From Leptospira sp. WS39.C2 (lineage in GTDB: Bacteria > Spirochaetota > Leptospiria > Leptospirales > Leptospiraceae): a stretch of 64,000 nucleotides of DNA. The notes under the pieces are model-generated. The model did no database searches. It was not told the origin of the DNA and worked only from the letters and a program-made list of their open reading frames with translations. The position numbers and the translations under genes were made by a program. Each line of letters begins with the position of its first letter. Position 1 is the first letter of the stretch. Of this stretch, positions 16,019-26,228 are shown in pieces. The DNA is taken from assembly GCF_040833965.1 (NCBI RefSeq), contig NZ_CP162142.1, positions 3,392,001 through 3,456,000 on the forward strand, read 5' to 3'.

Positions 16019-17038
16019 CTACGGAACATTGATAACAATCTTACCAATTGTTTGTCCTGATTGCATTGTATGGAGTGCATCATGCAATGATTCGAACGTA
16101 AACTCATGCCCAATCGTTTGTTTTGGCAAAGATAACATCATTAAATCCGAAAAATGTTTTCGAAGATCATCAATTTCATTCCACAACCATATTAAATTGA
16201 AACCCATCACCGATTTATTCTCTGAAATCATCGATAAAGGATCAATTTTTGGTCTTGTGAGGTATGAATACACGATTGAAAACCAATTGATGAAAGATTT
16301 TGAAGGTGTGAAGTTTGCACTTCCATACGTAACAAGTCTTCCCGTTGGTGCTAAAAGATCATAACTGTCCTGAAAATAACGACCACCTAAACATTCTAAA
16401 ACGATTTTTAATGGTGCTCCTTGCAGAATTTTATGCATCTCATCTTTAAAATTTGGTGATCGAGTGAGAAAAAAATCATAACCAACCTCTTTTAAGATCG
16501 AAAACTTAACGGAATCACCTACAAGTCCTATCGCAATTGCTTTTTTTTTCTGAATGATATGACTTGCCATGATCCCAACACCACCTGCAGCACTATGAAC
16601 AAGTACATGATCACCTTCTTTCACTTGTCCTAGTGGAACAAGAGCATAGTAAGCTGTGAGTGCTTGTACAACAAATGCGGCACCATCTTGCATACTCCAA
16701 TCGATTGGTAGTGCAAAGATTGTTTTTTCTGAAATGTTGAGATGTGTTGTGTATGCACCAAAACGTGTGACCCCAAATACTTTGTCACCAACCTCAAAAT
16801 CCTTAACATTTGGGCCAATTTTTACGATTTTCCCTGAAAATTCCAACCCAGGTATGAAACTTCCCTTCGGTGTTGCTGAGTACAAACCATAAACAGAGAA
16901 TACATCTGCAAAGTTTAAGCCGATTGCTTTCACTTCTACAGTGACCTCATCTCCTTCTGGTGGAGGTAATAATTCTTTTTTTCTTTGTAAATTCTGGATG
17001 GATCCGGTTTTTTCGATGCGGTAGACTTCTCTTTGCAT
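16019..17038 (-). CDS. quinone oxidoreductase-like medium-chain dehydrogenase (VAT-1-like)
   Basis: A 339-residue zinc-independent medium-chain dehydrogenase/reductase. The GroES-like N-terminal domain has 'EVKAIGLNFADVFSVYGLY' and 'PGLEFSGKIVKIGPNV'; the Rossmann domain has 'VLVHSAAGGVGIMASHI', the NADPH-binding glycine motif. No zinc-binding cysteines are present. The pattern is closest to quinone oxidoreductase and VAT-1-like enzymes, which reduce quinones or enones using NADPH. It starts 77 bp from the divergent glycine-cleavage operon and probably has its own promoter. Confidence 0.85.
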   Translation of the reverse strand: MQREVYRIEKTGSIQNLQRKKELLPPPEGDEVTVEVKAIGLNFADVFSVYGLYSATPKGSFIPGLEFSGKIVKIGPNVKDFEVGDKVFGVTRFGAYTTHLNISEKTIFALPIDWSMQDGAAFVVQALTAYYALVPLGQVKEGDHVLVHSAAGGVGIMASHIIQKKKAIAIGLVGDSVKFSILKEVGYDFFLTRSPNFKDEMHKILQGAPLKIVLECLGGRYFQDSYDLLAPTGRLVTYGSANFTPSKSFINWFSIVYSYLTRPKIDPLSMISENKSVMGFNLIWLWNEIDDLRKHFSDLMMLSLPKQTIGHEFTFESLHDALHTMQSGQTIGKIVINVP

Positions 17039-17115
17039 AATGAGTTAAAAAAAATTCAATTCCAGTACCATGAAACCATTTTTCTATGGTAGAAGAGTCT
17101 ACATAAGAGAACACC

Positions 17116-18228
17116 GTGGAACTAAAACAAACACCTTTACACTCAATTCATAAAGAGATGGGAGCCAAGATGGTTCCTTTTGGCGGATGGGACATGCCTG
17201 TCCAGTACACAGGAATCATCCAAGAACATCTTACAACAAGATCCAACGCAGGTCTTTTTGATGTCTCACACATGGGTGAGATTTTTGTCACGGGTGATGC
17301 AAATGATGTATTAGAATTCTTAGAATCAATCACATGTAATATCATTTCTTCCATGAAAAATGGCCAAGTGCAGTACAATGCAGTGGTGAATGAGAATGGT
17401 GGGCTTGTTGATGATATCACTGTTTATAAATTCAATGATACAAAGTATATGATTTGTTCCAATGCATCCAATTATGAAGCCGTTACCAAACATTTACTTA
17501 AATATGTAAAAGGGAACGTCACTGTAGTTGATGATAGCAAAAATTGGCACCAAATTGCGTTACAAGGCCCAAAAGCAGATGAAATTTTAGCAAACTACTT
17601 AGGAAAAGATTTATCTTCCATCCTTTATTACCACTTTACTGAAATGAATTGGAAAGGTGAGAACATCATTGTGTCTCGCACTGGTTATACGGGAGAAGAT
17701 GGATTTGAAATTTATACATCTAACAAATTGGGAGTTACTCTTTGGAAAGAATTATTAGATTCTGGAAAAAACTTGGGTCTTGTTCCCGTTGGGCTTGGTG
17801 CACGTGATACTCTCCGATTAGAAGCAAAGTACCCTCTTTATGGGCATGAATTGAATGCAGAGTGGACTCCGGTAGAATCAGGGATCAATTTTATTGTAAA
17901 AGAAAAATCGAAACCTTACCTTGGGTATGATCGTATCATCGCAGATAAAAAAAATGGACCTAAATCAAAAGTTGTGGGAATTCGCCTCATGGAACCCGGA
18001 GTTCTACGAGAAAATTTTCCGATTTTTTCCGGAGAAGGGAAAGAAATTGGCAAATCTACTTCCGGAACCCACTCTCCTAGCCGGAAAGAATCCCTTGGAC
18101 TTGCCATTCTACAAACCGAATTCACAAAAAACCAAACGGAAGTATTTGTGGAGATTCGTGGGCAGAAGAAATTGGCTAAAGTAGAGACTGGTGCCTTCAT
18201 CCAAGGCAGTGTCCGAAACAATCGCTAA
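17116..18228 (+). CDS. gcvT: aminomethyltransferase, glycine cleavage system T protein
   Basis: A 370-residue T protein that transfers the aminomethyl carbon from the lipoyl arm of H protein to tetrahydrofolate, releasing ammonia. Family hallmarks are '[15 protein letters not shown]', '[14 protein letters not shown]', '[14 protein letters not shown]' and '[21 protein letters not shown]'. It is the first gene of gcvT-gcvH-gcvP, with a 24 bp gap to gcvH. The upstream gap of 77 bp is too short for a glycine riboswitch, so another control is likely. Length is typical. Confidence 0.96.
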   Translation: MELKQTPLHSIHKEMGAKMVPFGGWDMPVQYTGIIQEHLTTRSNAGLFDVSHMGEIFVTGDANDVLEFLESITCNIISSMKNGQVQYNAVVNENGGLVDDITVYKFNDTKYMICSNASNYEAVTKHLLKYVKGNVTVVDDSKNWHQIALQGPKADEILANYLGKDLSSILYYHFTEMNWKGENIIVSRTGYTGEDGFEIYTSNKLGVTLWKELLDSGKNLGLVPVGLGARDTLRLEAKYPLYGHELNAEWTPVESGINFIVKEKSKPYLGYDRIIADKKNGPKSKVVGIRLMEPGVLRENFPIFSGEGKEIGKSTSGTHSPSRKESLGLAILQTEFTKNQTEVFVEIRGQKKLAKVETGAFIQGSVRNNR

Positions 18229-18252
18229 ACCAAAGATGTAAGGAAAATAACC

Positions 18253-18645
18253 ATGGCAGACACACAAGCAAAAGACGGATATTATTATACAGAAAAACAT
18301 GAATGGGTGAAGGTAGAAGGTGATGTAGCTCTCATTGGAATCACTGACTTCGCTCAAAACGCATTAGGTGACATTGTTTTCATCGACCTTCCAAAACCAG
18401 GAAAACAAATCAAAGCAAAAGATAGCCTTGGAACGATTGAGTCTGTAAAGGCAGCCGAAGATTTGTATTCTCCTATCTCTGGAGAGGTAGTGGAAACGAA
18501 TGTTTCTCTTGGATCTAACCCTCAATCTGTGAATGCAGAGCCATTTGATACTTGGATGGTAAAATTAAAAAACATCCAAACTTCCGAGTTAGGTGGATTA
18601 CTTTCCGCAGCACAATACAAAGAATACGTTTCCAAATTGGATTAA
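18253..18645 (+). CDS. gcvH: glycine cleavage system H protein
   Basis: A 130-residue lipoyl carrier that shuttles the aminomethyl group between P, T and L proteins. The lipoylated lysine lies in '[19 protein letters not shown]', and the hybrid-motif fold is seen in '[19 protein letters not shown]'. A good ribosome-binding site (AAGGAAA) precedes ATG 18253. It is slightly longer at the N-terminus than some homologues. L protein (dihydrolipoyl dehydrogenase) is not encoded in this window. Confidence 0.97.
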   Translation: MADTQAKDGYYYTEKHEWVKVEGDVALIGITDFAQNALGDIVFIDLPKPGKQIKAKDSLGTIESVKAAEDLYSPISGEVVETNVSLGSNPQSVNAEPFDTWMVKLKNIQTSELGGLLSAAQYKEYVSKLD

Positions 18646-18661
18646 TAGGAGTTATTTTCAA

Positions 18662-21577
18662 GTGAGTTCCGTAAAACCTTCATCACCCATTCATTCCCCA
18701 TACGAAGAAACATTAGAACCTAGTGACACTTTCCTACGCCGTCATGTTGGTGTGACCGAGGATACTGTTTCTGAAATGCTTTCTACGATTGGTTACAAGG
18801 AATTGGATGATCTAATCAATGATGCCGTGCCGGAAAACATTCGGTTACGCAAGGAACTCGATTTACCAAAACCAATTGGTGAATATGCCCTCCAAAAAGA
18901 ATTAAAGAAGATTGTTTCCAAGAACAAAATCTACAGATCTTATTTAGGACTTGGGTATTATTCTTGTATCACTCCACCAGTGATCCAAAGGAACATTTTA
19001 GAAAATCCAGGTTGGTACACTGCTTACACTCCTTACCAAGCGGAGATTGCGCAAGGAAGGATGGAAGCACTCATCAACTTCCAAACCATGATCACTGATC
19101 TCACAGGGATGGAAATTGCGAATGCATCACTTCTCGATGAAGGAACTGCTGCTGCGGAAGCAATGAATATGTTGTTTTCATTAAAAGAAGACAGCCAAGG
19201 AAAATCATTCTTTGTTTCGCAATCCGTTCACCCTCAAACCTTAGACGTGATCCGCACTCGAGCGATTCCACTTGGAATCAACATCGTCGTTGGTTCTTTT
19301 AAAAAGATGGTACCTTCCAATGATTTTTTTGGAGCAATTGTCCAATACCCATCTACTGATGGAACCATTTATGATTTTAGCGAATTCATTGAAAGCCTTC
19401 ACAAAGTTGGCGCCAAAACTGTTGTTGCTGCTGACTTATTAGCACTCACTATTTTAAAATCACCAGGAGAAATGAATGCAGACGTCGTTGTGGGAACCAC
19501 ACAACGTTTTGGATTGCCTCTAGGTTTTGGTGGACCTCATGCCGGATATTTTGCTACGAAAGAAGAATACAAACGAAATATGCCAGGCCGCCTCATTGGA
19601 GTATCAAAAGATTCCCAAGGAAAACCTGGTTACCGTTTGAGTTTACAAACACGGGAACAACACATTCGCAGGGACAAAGCGACATCTAACATCTGTACGG
19701 CACAAGTTTTACTCGCAGTGCTCTCATCCATGTATGCAGTGTATCATGGTCCCAAAGGACTCAAACAAATTGCTTCTCGTGTTCATAGAATGACAACTAT
19801 CCTCGCAACAGGACTCGAAAAGTTAGGATACAAAATCATCTCACAACCTTACTTTGATACCATTCGAGTGGAACTTTCTAAAATTTCTTCTGCTGAAATC
19901 ATCCACTATGCAGAAGAAAGAGAAATCAATATCAGACAGGTTTCAGGCCACGTCATCAGTATTTCCTTAGACGAAACAACAAACATAAAAGACATCAAAG
20001 ACCTACTCGAAGTCTTTAACGAAAACAAAGCGCTCCATTTTCCTTTAGAAGACCTAACTTCAAAAGAGGAATGGAAAATTCCAGAACTTCTTGAGAGAAA
20101 ATCTTCTTACTTAACACACCCAGTCTTCAATAGTTTCCACACAGAAACCGAGATGTTACGTTACATTCGTAGACTCGAAGCAAAAGATTTATCCTTAACT
20201 ACTTCTATGATTGCGCTTGGTTCTTGCACAATGAAACTCAATGCATCTACTGAGATGTATCCTGTTACTTGGCCTGAACTCTCGAACATCCATCCTTTCG
20301 TTCCAGAAAACCAAACAGAAGGATACCGCACTCTTTTTAGCCAATTGGAAAAATGGTTATGTGAAATCACTGGTTTTTCTGAAGTATCTCTCCAACCTAA
20401 CGCTGGTTCGCAAGGAGAGTATGCGGGACTACTGGCGATTCGGAACTACCACCAAAGCCGTAATGATATGCACCGAGACATTTGTCTCATACCAATCTCT
20501 GCTCATGGAACAAACCCAGCATCTGCAGTGATGGCAGGTTTTAAAGTAGTTCCCGTGAACTGTGATCTCAATGGAAACATTGATGTAGAAGACTTAAAGA
20601 AAAAAGCAATTGAATACAAAGACATGTTAGGTGCCCTTATGGTAACCTATCCTTCCACACATGGTGTATTCGAAGCTTCCATCAAAGAAATTTGCCAAAC
20701 CATTCATGACAATGGTGGGCAAGTGTATATGGATGGTGCCAATATGAATGCTCAGGTGGGATTAACACGACCTGGTGATATAGGTGCTGATGTTTGCCAT
20801 TTAAATTTACACAAAACATTTTGTATCCCACACGGTGGTGGTGGTCCAGGAGTTGGTCCGATTGGTGTTGCCGAACATTTAGCTCCTTTTTTACCTGGAC
20901 ATAGTCTTGTCGAAAATGGATCGAATAATAGCCAGTGGGCGGTATCTGCAGCACCTTGGGGATCAGCATCCATCATTGTGATTTCTTGGGCATACATTGC
21001 GATGTTAGGTTTCGACGGACTCCGTTATGCAACTAAAATTGCGATTCTCAATGCCAACTACATCGCAAAAAAATTAGAGTCAGCTTTTCCAGTCTTATAC
21101 AAAGGAAACAAAGGTCTTGTGGCTCACGAATGTATATTAGATATGCGCGGATTCAAAAAAACAAGTGGAATCGAAGTGGAAGATATTGCCAAACGATTGA
21201 TTGACTATGGATTTCACTCACCTACTATGTCCTTTCCAGTTCCTGGAACTCTCATGGTAGAACCAACAGAATCAGAGTCCAAAGAAGAGTTGGACCGTTT
21301 CATTGATTCCATGTTATCTATCGCTCAGGAAATCAAAGACATTGAGTCTGGTGTTCTTTCCAAAGAAGATAACCCACTGAAGAATTCACCTCACACTGCG
21401 GATATGGTCATTAGTGATGCTTGGAATCATAATTACCCACGGGAGCGTGCTGCTTATCCCCTTCCTTGGCTTCGAACAAGAAAGTTTTGGCCAAGTGTGG
21501 GACGAGTGGACAATGTGTACGGAGATCGAAATTTGGTATGTTCTTGTATCCCAATGGAAAACTACGTCGTTTCTTAA
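18662..21577 (+). CDS. gcvP: glycine dehydrogenase (decarboxylating), glycine cleavage P protein
   Basis: A single-chain P protein of 971 residues that decarboxylates glycine with pyridoxal phosphate and loads the aminomethyl group onto H protein. The N-terminal half begins '[19 protein letters not shown]'; the cofactor lysine is in '[16 protein letters not shown]'. I choose GTG 18662 because TAGGAG stands just upstream and the next residues (SSVKPSS) lead directly into the family sequence; an open frame from 18593 overlaps gcvH and is not needed. A 16 bp gap separates gcvH and gcvP. Confidence 0.97.
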   Translation: MSSVKPSSPIHSPYEETLEPSDTFLRRHVGVTEDTVSEMLSTIGYKELDDLINDAVPENIRLRKELDLPKPIGEYALQKELKKIVSKNKIYRSYLGLGYYSCITPPVIQRNILENPGWYTAYTPYQAEIAQGRMEALINFQTMITDLTGMEIANASLLDEGTAAAEAMNMLFSLKEDSQGKSFFVSQSVHPQTLDVIRTRAIPLGINIVVGSFKKMVPSNDFFGAIVQYPSTDGTIYDFSEFIESLHKVGAKTVVAADLLALTILKSPGEMNADVVVGTTQRFGLPLGFGGPHAGYFATKEEYKRNMPGRLIGVSKDSQGKPGYRLSLQTREQHIRRDKATSNICTAQVLLAVLSSMYAVYHGPKGLKQIASRVHRMTTILATGLEKLGYKIISQPYFDTIRVELSKISSAEIIHYAEEREINIRQVSGHVISISLDETTNIKDIKDLLEVFNENKALHFPLEDLTSKEEWKIPELLERKSSYLTHPVFNSFHTETEMLRYIRRLEAKDLSLTTSMIALGSCTMKLNASTEMYPVTWPELSNIHPFVPENQTEGYRTLFSQLEKWLCEITGFSEVSLQPNAGSQGEYAGLLAIRNYHQSRNDMHRDICLIPISAHGTNPASAVMAGFKVVPVNCDLNGNIDVEDLKKKAIEYKDMLGALMVTYPSTHGVFEASIKEICQTIHDNGGQVYMDGANMNAQVGLTRPGDIGADVCHLNLHKTFCIPHGGGGPGVGPIGVAEHLAPFLPGHSLVENGSNNSQWAVSAAPWGSASIIVISWAYIAMLGFDGLRYATKIAILNANYIAKKLESAFPVLYKGNKGLVAHECILDMRGFKKTSGIEVEDIAKRLIDYGFHSPTMSFPVPGTLMVEPTESESKEELDRFIDSMLSIAQEIKDIESGVLSKEDNPLKNSPHTADMVISDAWNHNYPRERAAYPLPWLRTRKFWPSVGRVDNVYGDRNLVCSCIPMENYVVS

Positions 21578-21591
21578 GGCTGATCTAATCC

Positions 21592-21918
21592 ATGTTTTAC
21601 GAAAAACATATCTTTGTTTGTGAAAACCAAAGGGCACCTGGCGAACGGGTGTCCTGTGGAAACCAAGGATCCATAGAACTTCTCAAATTATTAAAACAAA
21701 AAGCAGCGAAAGCCGGTATTGAATATAAATTCCGTGTCCAGAAATCGGGATGTCTCGATCGTTGTGAACTTGGACCAATCCAAGTATCCTATCCTGAAGG
21801 CAAATGGTTTCAAATGAAATCAGAAGCCGATGTGGAAACTATCTTAGAATATTACTTAAAGACAAACCAACCAGACAAATACAAACACCTCGTTGTCGCA
21901 GACGATACCGTTTCGTAA
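21592..21918 (+). CDS. thioredoxin-like [2Fe-2S] ferredoxin
   Basis: A 108-residue protein of the thioredoxin-like [2Fe-2S] ferredoxin family. Four cysteines fit the cluster: Cys10 ('HIFVCENQR'), Cys22 ('VSCGNQG'), Cys54 and Cys58 ('KSGCLDRCELGP'). The N-terminal pattern matches stand-alone ferredoxins and the NuoE C-terminal domain. It starts 14 bp after gcvP and is probably part of the glycine-cleavage transcript, an unusual partner. Its electron donor and acceptor are unknown. Confidence 0.85.
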   Translation: MFYEKHIFVCENQRAPGERVSCGNQGSIELLKLLKQKAAKAGIEYKFRVQKSGCLDRCELGPIQVSYPEGKWFQMKSEADVETILEYYLKTNQPDKYKHLVVADDTVS

Positions 21919-21976
21919 AATCCGAACAAAACGCACGCTTAACACGAACTTTTCTTCAAAAATTTTTTGGAGGTAG

Positions 21977-22087
21977 GAGGGAGTTCTCGCGGTTTTTGGG
22001 CTTTTATGATAGGTTGGCGTCAATGGGTGGCGGGTGGATAACCCCACCCATTGATCAGGGCGGGGAGAGTGTACCCAAAATTCCCTC
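21977..22087. repeat. long nested palindromic GC-rich element
   Basis: Three nested inverted-repeat arms share one centre: GAGGGA (21977-21982) / TCCCTC (22082-22087), TTTTGGG (21994-22000) / CCCAAAA (22074-22080), and a perfect 11-bp pair TCAATGGGTGG (22020-22030) / CCACCCATTGA (22044-22054) around a 13-nt loop. The whole would fold into one long hairpin. It sits between the ferredoxin and the cytochrome gene and is much richer in GC than the genes beside it. It could be a miniature mobile or REP-like element, or act as a strong processing or termination structure. Confidence 0.6.
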
Positions 22088-22145
22088 ACCTTCCCCACAT
22101 TTCACACTTGACCAAATCCTCCAGTCCGATCCAATTCCACCACTT

Positions 22146-23021
22146 ATGAAAAAAATTTCCCGAATCCTCTTTATCTTTTTTACAACAGTGATTCTATTCC
22201 TCTCGGTGATTTTCGGATTCATTTACCTATCGAGCAACACCCGAATGGGAAAAACATTCACTGTGAAACCAACTAAAATTCCCAAATATGTATCTTCTTT
22301 AGACCTTTCGGAAGGAAAACGTCTTTACCAGTCACGAGGTTGTGGAGATTGCCATGACGTAGATGGAAGTGGTAAAACATTTATTAACGACCCAGCGATT
22401 GGAACCATTTCAGGAGCTAACCTAACAGCCGGTAAAGGAGGGATTTTACTAGACCGAAGTGATGAAGAATTGGCCATTGGCATTCGACATGGAGTTGGAA
22501 AAAATGGGAGAGCCCTAATTTTTATGCCAGCTACTGACTTTCAAAGTATGACAAATGAAGACGTAGGAAAATTAATTTCTTACCTTCGTTCTGTACCACC
22601 AGTGGACAAAGAACAAGGAGTGATCAAACCAGGACCTTTAGGTAGATTATTATTCGTGATCGGTGAAATTCCTGTTTTTGTATCCGCAGAACAAATCGAT
22701 CATGATGTTACACATTTAGATAATTTAAAACCAACTGTATCTTTAGAATATGGAAAATATGTAGCTTCAACTTGTACGGGCTGCCATGGTATGAAGTTAG
22801 TCGGTGGACCAATCCAAGGTGCACCTCCTGAATGGCCACCTGCACAAGATATAACGAAGGTTGGACTTGCAAAATACACGGAAGTAACTTTTATACAATC
22901 CATCCGAACTGGAAAACGCCCAGATGGATCTGAAATGAAATTTCCAATGCCATGGCAAAGTTTGGCTAAATTAACTGACACAGAGCTCAAGGCCCTTTGG
23001 TTGTATTTACAATCGATTTAA
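22146..23021 (+). CDS. membrane-anchored dihaem cytochrome c
   Basis: A 291-residue electron carrier with an N-terminal membrane anchor (residues 7-28, 'ILFIFFTTVILFLSVIFGF') and two haem c sites: CGDCH at 66-70 and CTGCH at 210-214. Likely axial methionines are Met127 ('IFMPATDF') and Met268 ('KFPMPW'). The two halves look like a duplicated class I cytochrome c, acting on the periplasmic side. The frame is open further upstream through the palindromic element, but ATG 22146 gives the natural signal anchor. No oxidase or dehydrogenase gene lies nearby. Confidence 0.85.
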   Translation: MKKISRILFIFFTTVILFLSVIFGFIYLSSNTRMGKTFTVKPTKIPKYVSSLDLSEGKRLYQSRGCGDCHDVDGSGKTFINDPAIGTISGANLTAGKGGILLDRSDEELAIGIRHGVGKNGRALIFMPATDFQSMTNEDVGKLISYLRSVPPVDKEQGVIKPGPLGRLLFVIGEIPVFVSAEQIDHDVTHLDNLKPTVSLEYGKYVASTCTGCHGMKLVGGPIQGAPPEWPPAQDITKVGLAKYTEVTFIQSIRTGKRPDGSEMKFPMPWQSLAKLTDTELKALWLYLQSI

Positions 23022-23056
23022 TTCTTATTCAATTATTTATAATGAATAAGAATTAA
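23018..23056. terminator. bidirectional terminator between convergent genes
   Basis: A perfect 13-bp inverted repeat, TTAATTCTTATTC (23018-23030) and GAATAAGAATTAA (23044-23056), with a 13-nt AT-rich loop. It lies exactly between the stop of the cytochrome gene, which is inside the left arm, and the end of the convergent protease gene at 23063. The stem is AT-rich, so it may be weak, but position and symmetry suit both directions. Confidence 0.55.
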
Positions 23057-23062
23057 AAAGAA

Positions 23063-25516
23063 TTAGTTTTCTTTTTCAAAACTCAGTTCCATACCATTCT
23101 CAATTTCCTTAATGGATTGGAACTGAACTAGTGAATTCCCTTCTAAAACATTCGAAAGTTCCAAACTAAATCCTTTTGTTTTGATCATTTTACTTCCTGG
23201 AGTCCAAGATCCAGAGAATTGTTTGATTTCTTTCTCATTTAACTTTAACTTTGCGATGAAGTCTTGTCCATTCCCTGAAATTTCCATTTGTAAATTTTGA
23301 GGTCCTTGTTTTGGATTCCAATACATAGATGTCCAAGTTCCAATAAATTTAGATGGTAATTCCTCTAAAGACATGGTTCTTTTTTTAACCATTGCCTTTG
23401 GTTCATTCCAAAATACCGATACAAAATTTGAATCTTTTGATTCGGCACCAAACTCTGATTTGGAACGAACAGAATATAAAAAGAGATCTCCAGACTTTCC
23501 GGGAAATACTTCTGAAAAATTTGTCTTTTTACCTTCGACACTAGAGACAAATTCTAATTTTCCTGGTTTACCATTTTGAATTGGCTTTCGGTAAATATAA
23601 TATTCAAAACTATCTTTAACTACATCCCATTTCAATGTTACCACTTTATCTTTACCTACAGGAGTTGTGATTAATTGTTTTGGTGCAGCTAAAGTAACTC
23701 CACCCGCTCGTTTTGTTAGACCAGGATCTGTTTTTCCAAAAGCAACTTCGCTAGGTTCAGAATAACCTAATTCATTTGCTGCAATCACTGTATAGATAAA
23801 AGATTTTCCATTTTGTATGGTTGTATCAGAGTCAGTAAAGGAAGTACCTGAAACTTCAAATTGACCAGAAGGTTCAGCATTTTCGTCAAAACGAAATAAA
23901 TAATAATTTTTAGCTCCAGGGGCGGCTTTCCAACTTAATTGGATTTTATTCGCATAATCTCCATTAGATGCTATAAGTATGCTCACTTGGTTTGGTAACA
24001 ATGATTGATTGGCGACCTCTACTGCGATTGAATCACTCCAATCCGATGTAAGTTTAGAATTCAATACTGCACTCACACGATAATAATTTACCTCACCAGA
24101 TTTTGGTGACGCATCCAAAAAATCAGGTGAGTTGCTTGTGCCTATCGTTTTCCATTTGAACGAAGAATCTGATTTGGCAATATTATAATTCGTCACACCA
24201 TCAATCTCTGACCATGTCAACTGAACATTAGTTGCATTTCCATTGGAAAAAACAACACCACTCAGCCCAACAACTTGCGTAAGATTTCCATCTTGAGTTG
24301 GTTCGGAAGATGTAAATCCTTCTACTTCTAATGATGAAACAGAAACTTCATCAGCACCTATTGCCAAAATTCGATACGTATAAGTAGAGTTTGGTGATAC
24401 TGACAAGTCAGTAAAACTAGGTTTGTCTGAATATGCTAAATCATAAAATTCTGCTTCTTCTTTTCTTTGTATTAAATAAGCAACGGCAGATTCTTGGTGG
24501 TTCCAAGTAAGCATAATTTTTGTATCAAAATCTCCCTTTGAAACCTTTATTTCAGATGGTGCGTAAAGGGGCTTTTTAGTTGGGTTGACCGTTACCGATG
24601 GTGTTTGAGAATTTTGTGGTGCTGGCTCATCGATGATTGCATAAGTTTCTTGTCCAACCTTCGCTAACATCGAATAAGATACCCAACCAAATCCTTTGTC
24701 ACCCCAATTTGTTCCCCAAGAATTTTGTATTTTAAATGCTCCCTTTTTACCTGATTTTGATTTTTTATTGTCATCATATCCTACAATTGTCATGGCATGA
24801 CCACCATAACTTTGACCACCATTGGCATCATAAACAGTGGCACCTTTTAATTTATAAAAGGCATCATCTATAATCATTCCAACCATCACGACATTTTTAC
24901 CAGCTAATACACGTTTGATTTCATCTGGATTTTTAAAGTTTAATCGAGAGAAAGATTTGATTTTGTACTTGAGAGCTTCTTTTTTTGATTCTTGTGTAGG
25001 TTGGGCCAAATAATCTTTATCTGTATATGGCATACTACTCCATGGAGCTACACCATTCGATTTTAGAAATTCCATCGTTTTGTAATAATACAAACCTTTG
25101 TCTTCACCTCCATTTTGTTGGTTATAAATAAAGGCAGGTGAAAAAACAAAATTACCTTTTCCACCGGCAAAAGGAGGATCATATTCAGTGCTTTGTCCTT
25201 TGTTTTTCAAAAGATAGGATTTGATCGCATAACCTGTTGCCCATGCGACACAACTATTTTGCCTTCCTTGGTTTCCTACTGGAGGCATCTGGCCTGATAA
25301 GTCGATAGACGTTGGTATATCTTCAAAGGAATTAAAATCACGTTTGAGTGGGATTGTATCTTGTACTTCTTTTGGACTTGGAATGTATCCACATGAAAAA
25401 GTTCCCGGTTTACAACCAGGTGAGCGAACACTACTTGGGTCAAACTCTTCCGCGACAATTGTATTGAACGAGAACAATACAAATCCGAGTATCAATGTTT
25501 TCATTTTTAAATTCAT
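23063..25516 (-). CDS. exported papain-like (C1A) cysteine protease with fibronectin-type-III-like repeats
   Basis: An 817-residue secreted protein. After a signal peptide ending near residue 22 ('FVLFSFNTIVAEEF') comes a C1A peptidase domain (about 60-290): oxyanion Gln83 and catalytic Cys89 in 'GNQGRQNSCVAWATGY', His240 in 'SYGGHAMTIVGYDD', Asn265 in 'KIQNSWGTNWGDKGFGWV'. About four Fn3-like modules follow (320-700; recurring 'VQLTWSEIDGVTNYNI'-type strands), then a C-terminal beta-rich domain. The start at 25516 is fixed by AAAGGATG upstream and by the ATGA overlap with the preceding gene. No inhibitory propeptide is obvious. Secretion beyond the outer membrane is possible but not shown. 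Confidence 0.9.
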   Translation of the reverse strand: MNLKMKTLILGFVLFSFNTIVAEEFDPSSVRSPGCKPGTFSCGYIPSPKEVQDTIPLKRDFNSFEDIPTSIDLSGQMPPVGNQGRQNSCVAWATGYAIKSYLLKNKGQSTEYDPPFAGGKGNFVFSPAFIYNQQNGGEDKGLYYYKTMEFLKSNGVAPWSSMPYTDKDYLAQPTQESKKEALKYKIKSFSRLNFKNPDEIKRVLAGKNVVMVGMIIDDAFYKLKGATVYDANGGQSYGGHAMTIVGYDDNKKSKSGKKGAFKIQNSWGTNWGDKGFGWVSYSMLAKVGQETYAIIDEPAPQNSQTPSVTVNPTKKPLYAPSEIKVSKGDFDTKIMLTWNHQESAVAYLIQRKEEAEFYDLAYSDKPSFTDLSVSPNSTYTYRILAIGADEVSVSSLEVEGFTSSEPTQDGNLTQVVGLSGVVFSNGNATNVQLTWSEIDGVTNYNIAKSDSSFKWKTIGTSNSPDFLDASPKSGEVNYYRVSAVLNSKLTSDWSDSIAVEVANQSLLPNQVSILIASNGDYANKIQLSWKAAPGAKNYYLFRFDENAEPSGQFEVSGTSFTDSDTTIQNGKSFIYTVIAANELGYSEPSEVAFGKTDPGLTKRAGGVTLAAPKQLITTPVGKDKVVTLKWDVVKDSFEYYIYRKPIQNGKPGKLEFVSSVEGKKTNFSEVFPGKSGDLFLYSVRSKSEFGAESKDSNFVSVFWNEPKAMVKKRTMSLEELPSKFIGTWTSMYWNPKQGPQNLQMEISGNGQDFIAKLKLNEKEIKQFSGSWTPGSKMIKTKGFSLELSNVLEGNSLVQFQSIKEIENGMELSFEKEN

Positions 25517-26121
25517 GGTTTCATCCTTTCTATATAATTTACAATTTCTCTTTTTTGTTTCCAATCGGGTTGTATTTTATCGTCCAAGCGATAATAAAAC
25601 TTCGATTTGGTGGAACCAAATCTAAAACTCACAAAATTATAGCTGATGCCTGTAATTTGTTCTTCCGGTATTTTTTCCGATGCCAATTGATGAATGCCCT
25701 TTTTGAATAAATCATTCATCCATTTATGATATACATTAGAAGAAATTTCTTTTGTTTCATCTAATTCGAGTTTGCCATTTTTTACAATTTTGCGTGATAA
25801 AAATATTTTTTTAGAATCTGTTTGTAAATGGAATAATTTTGCAAAACGATATTCGGGGGAAACTGCGCCAGAACTTTCTTCCCAAACCAAATCCATTGGT
25901 TTCCAATTCCCTTTATGGTTTTTTAAGTTGATAATACTTGATTTGGTATTGGATTTAATTTCTTTTTTATGAGTTATAGAAACTTTGGGTTTGGATATAG
26001 TTTTATCTTTTTTCGAATTCTCTGAAATATTTGTTCCAATTGTATTTGGATTTGCCATCATTTCTCCTGCAAAAAAAAACCAAAAAACTATGGATAGAAA
26101 TATCTTTACTAAAGAAACCAA
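25513..26121 (-). CDS. small exported protein translationally coupled to the papain-like protease
   Basis: A 202-residue protein with a clear signal peptide ('IFLSIVFWFFFAGEMMANP'), a Lys/Ser-rich linker, then a folded region from about residue 70 ('WKPMDLVWEESSGAVSPEYR', 'KIFLSRKIVKNGKLELD', 'ISYNFVSFRFGSTKSKFYYRL'). The family is not recognised. Its stop overlaps the protease start as ATGA, so production is stoichiometrically linked. A dedicated protease inhibitor or folding helper is a reasonable hypothesis by analogy with other coupled cysteine-protease loci, but no known inhibitor motif was identified. Confidence 0.65.
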   Translation of the reverse strand: MVSLVKIFLSIVFWFFFAGEMMANPNTIGTNISENSKKDKTISKPKVSITHKKEIKSNTKSSIINLKNHKGNWKPMDLVWEESSGAVSPEYRFAKLFHLQTDSKKIFLSRKIVKNGKLELDETKEISSNVYHKWMNDLFKKGIHQLASEKIPEEQITGISYNFVSFRFGSTKSKFYYRLDDKIQPDWKQKREIVNYIERMKP

Positions 26122-26228
26122 AGTGGATAGATTTCATCTTGTTTCCCTAGGAAAACAAGACATTTTTTCCAATCAAAACACTGTTCGAAATTTGAAATTA
26201 CTAAAAAAGGGAAATGGTAAAATCGGTA

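Noticed and set aside
17039..17115. Possible glycine riboswitch before gcvT, suggested by TACCAT...ATGGTA
   Set aside because: The gap is only 77 bp, too short for a glycine riboswitch, and only a 6-bp stem is present; no conserved glycine-aptamer core is seen.
21804..22145. N-terminal extension of the cytochrome c frame across the palindromic element
   Set aside because: The extra residues are Arg/Gly-rich and precede a natural signal anchor; ATG 22146 gives a normal cytochrome.
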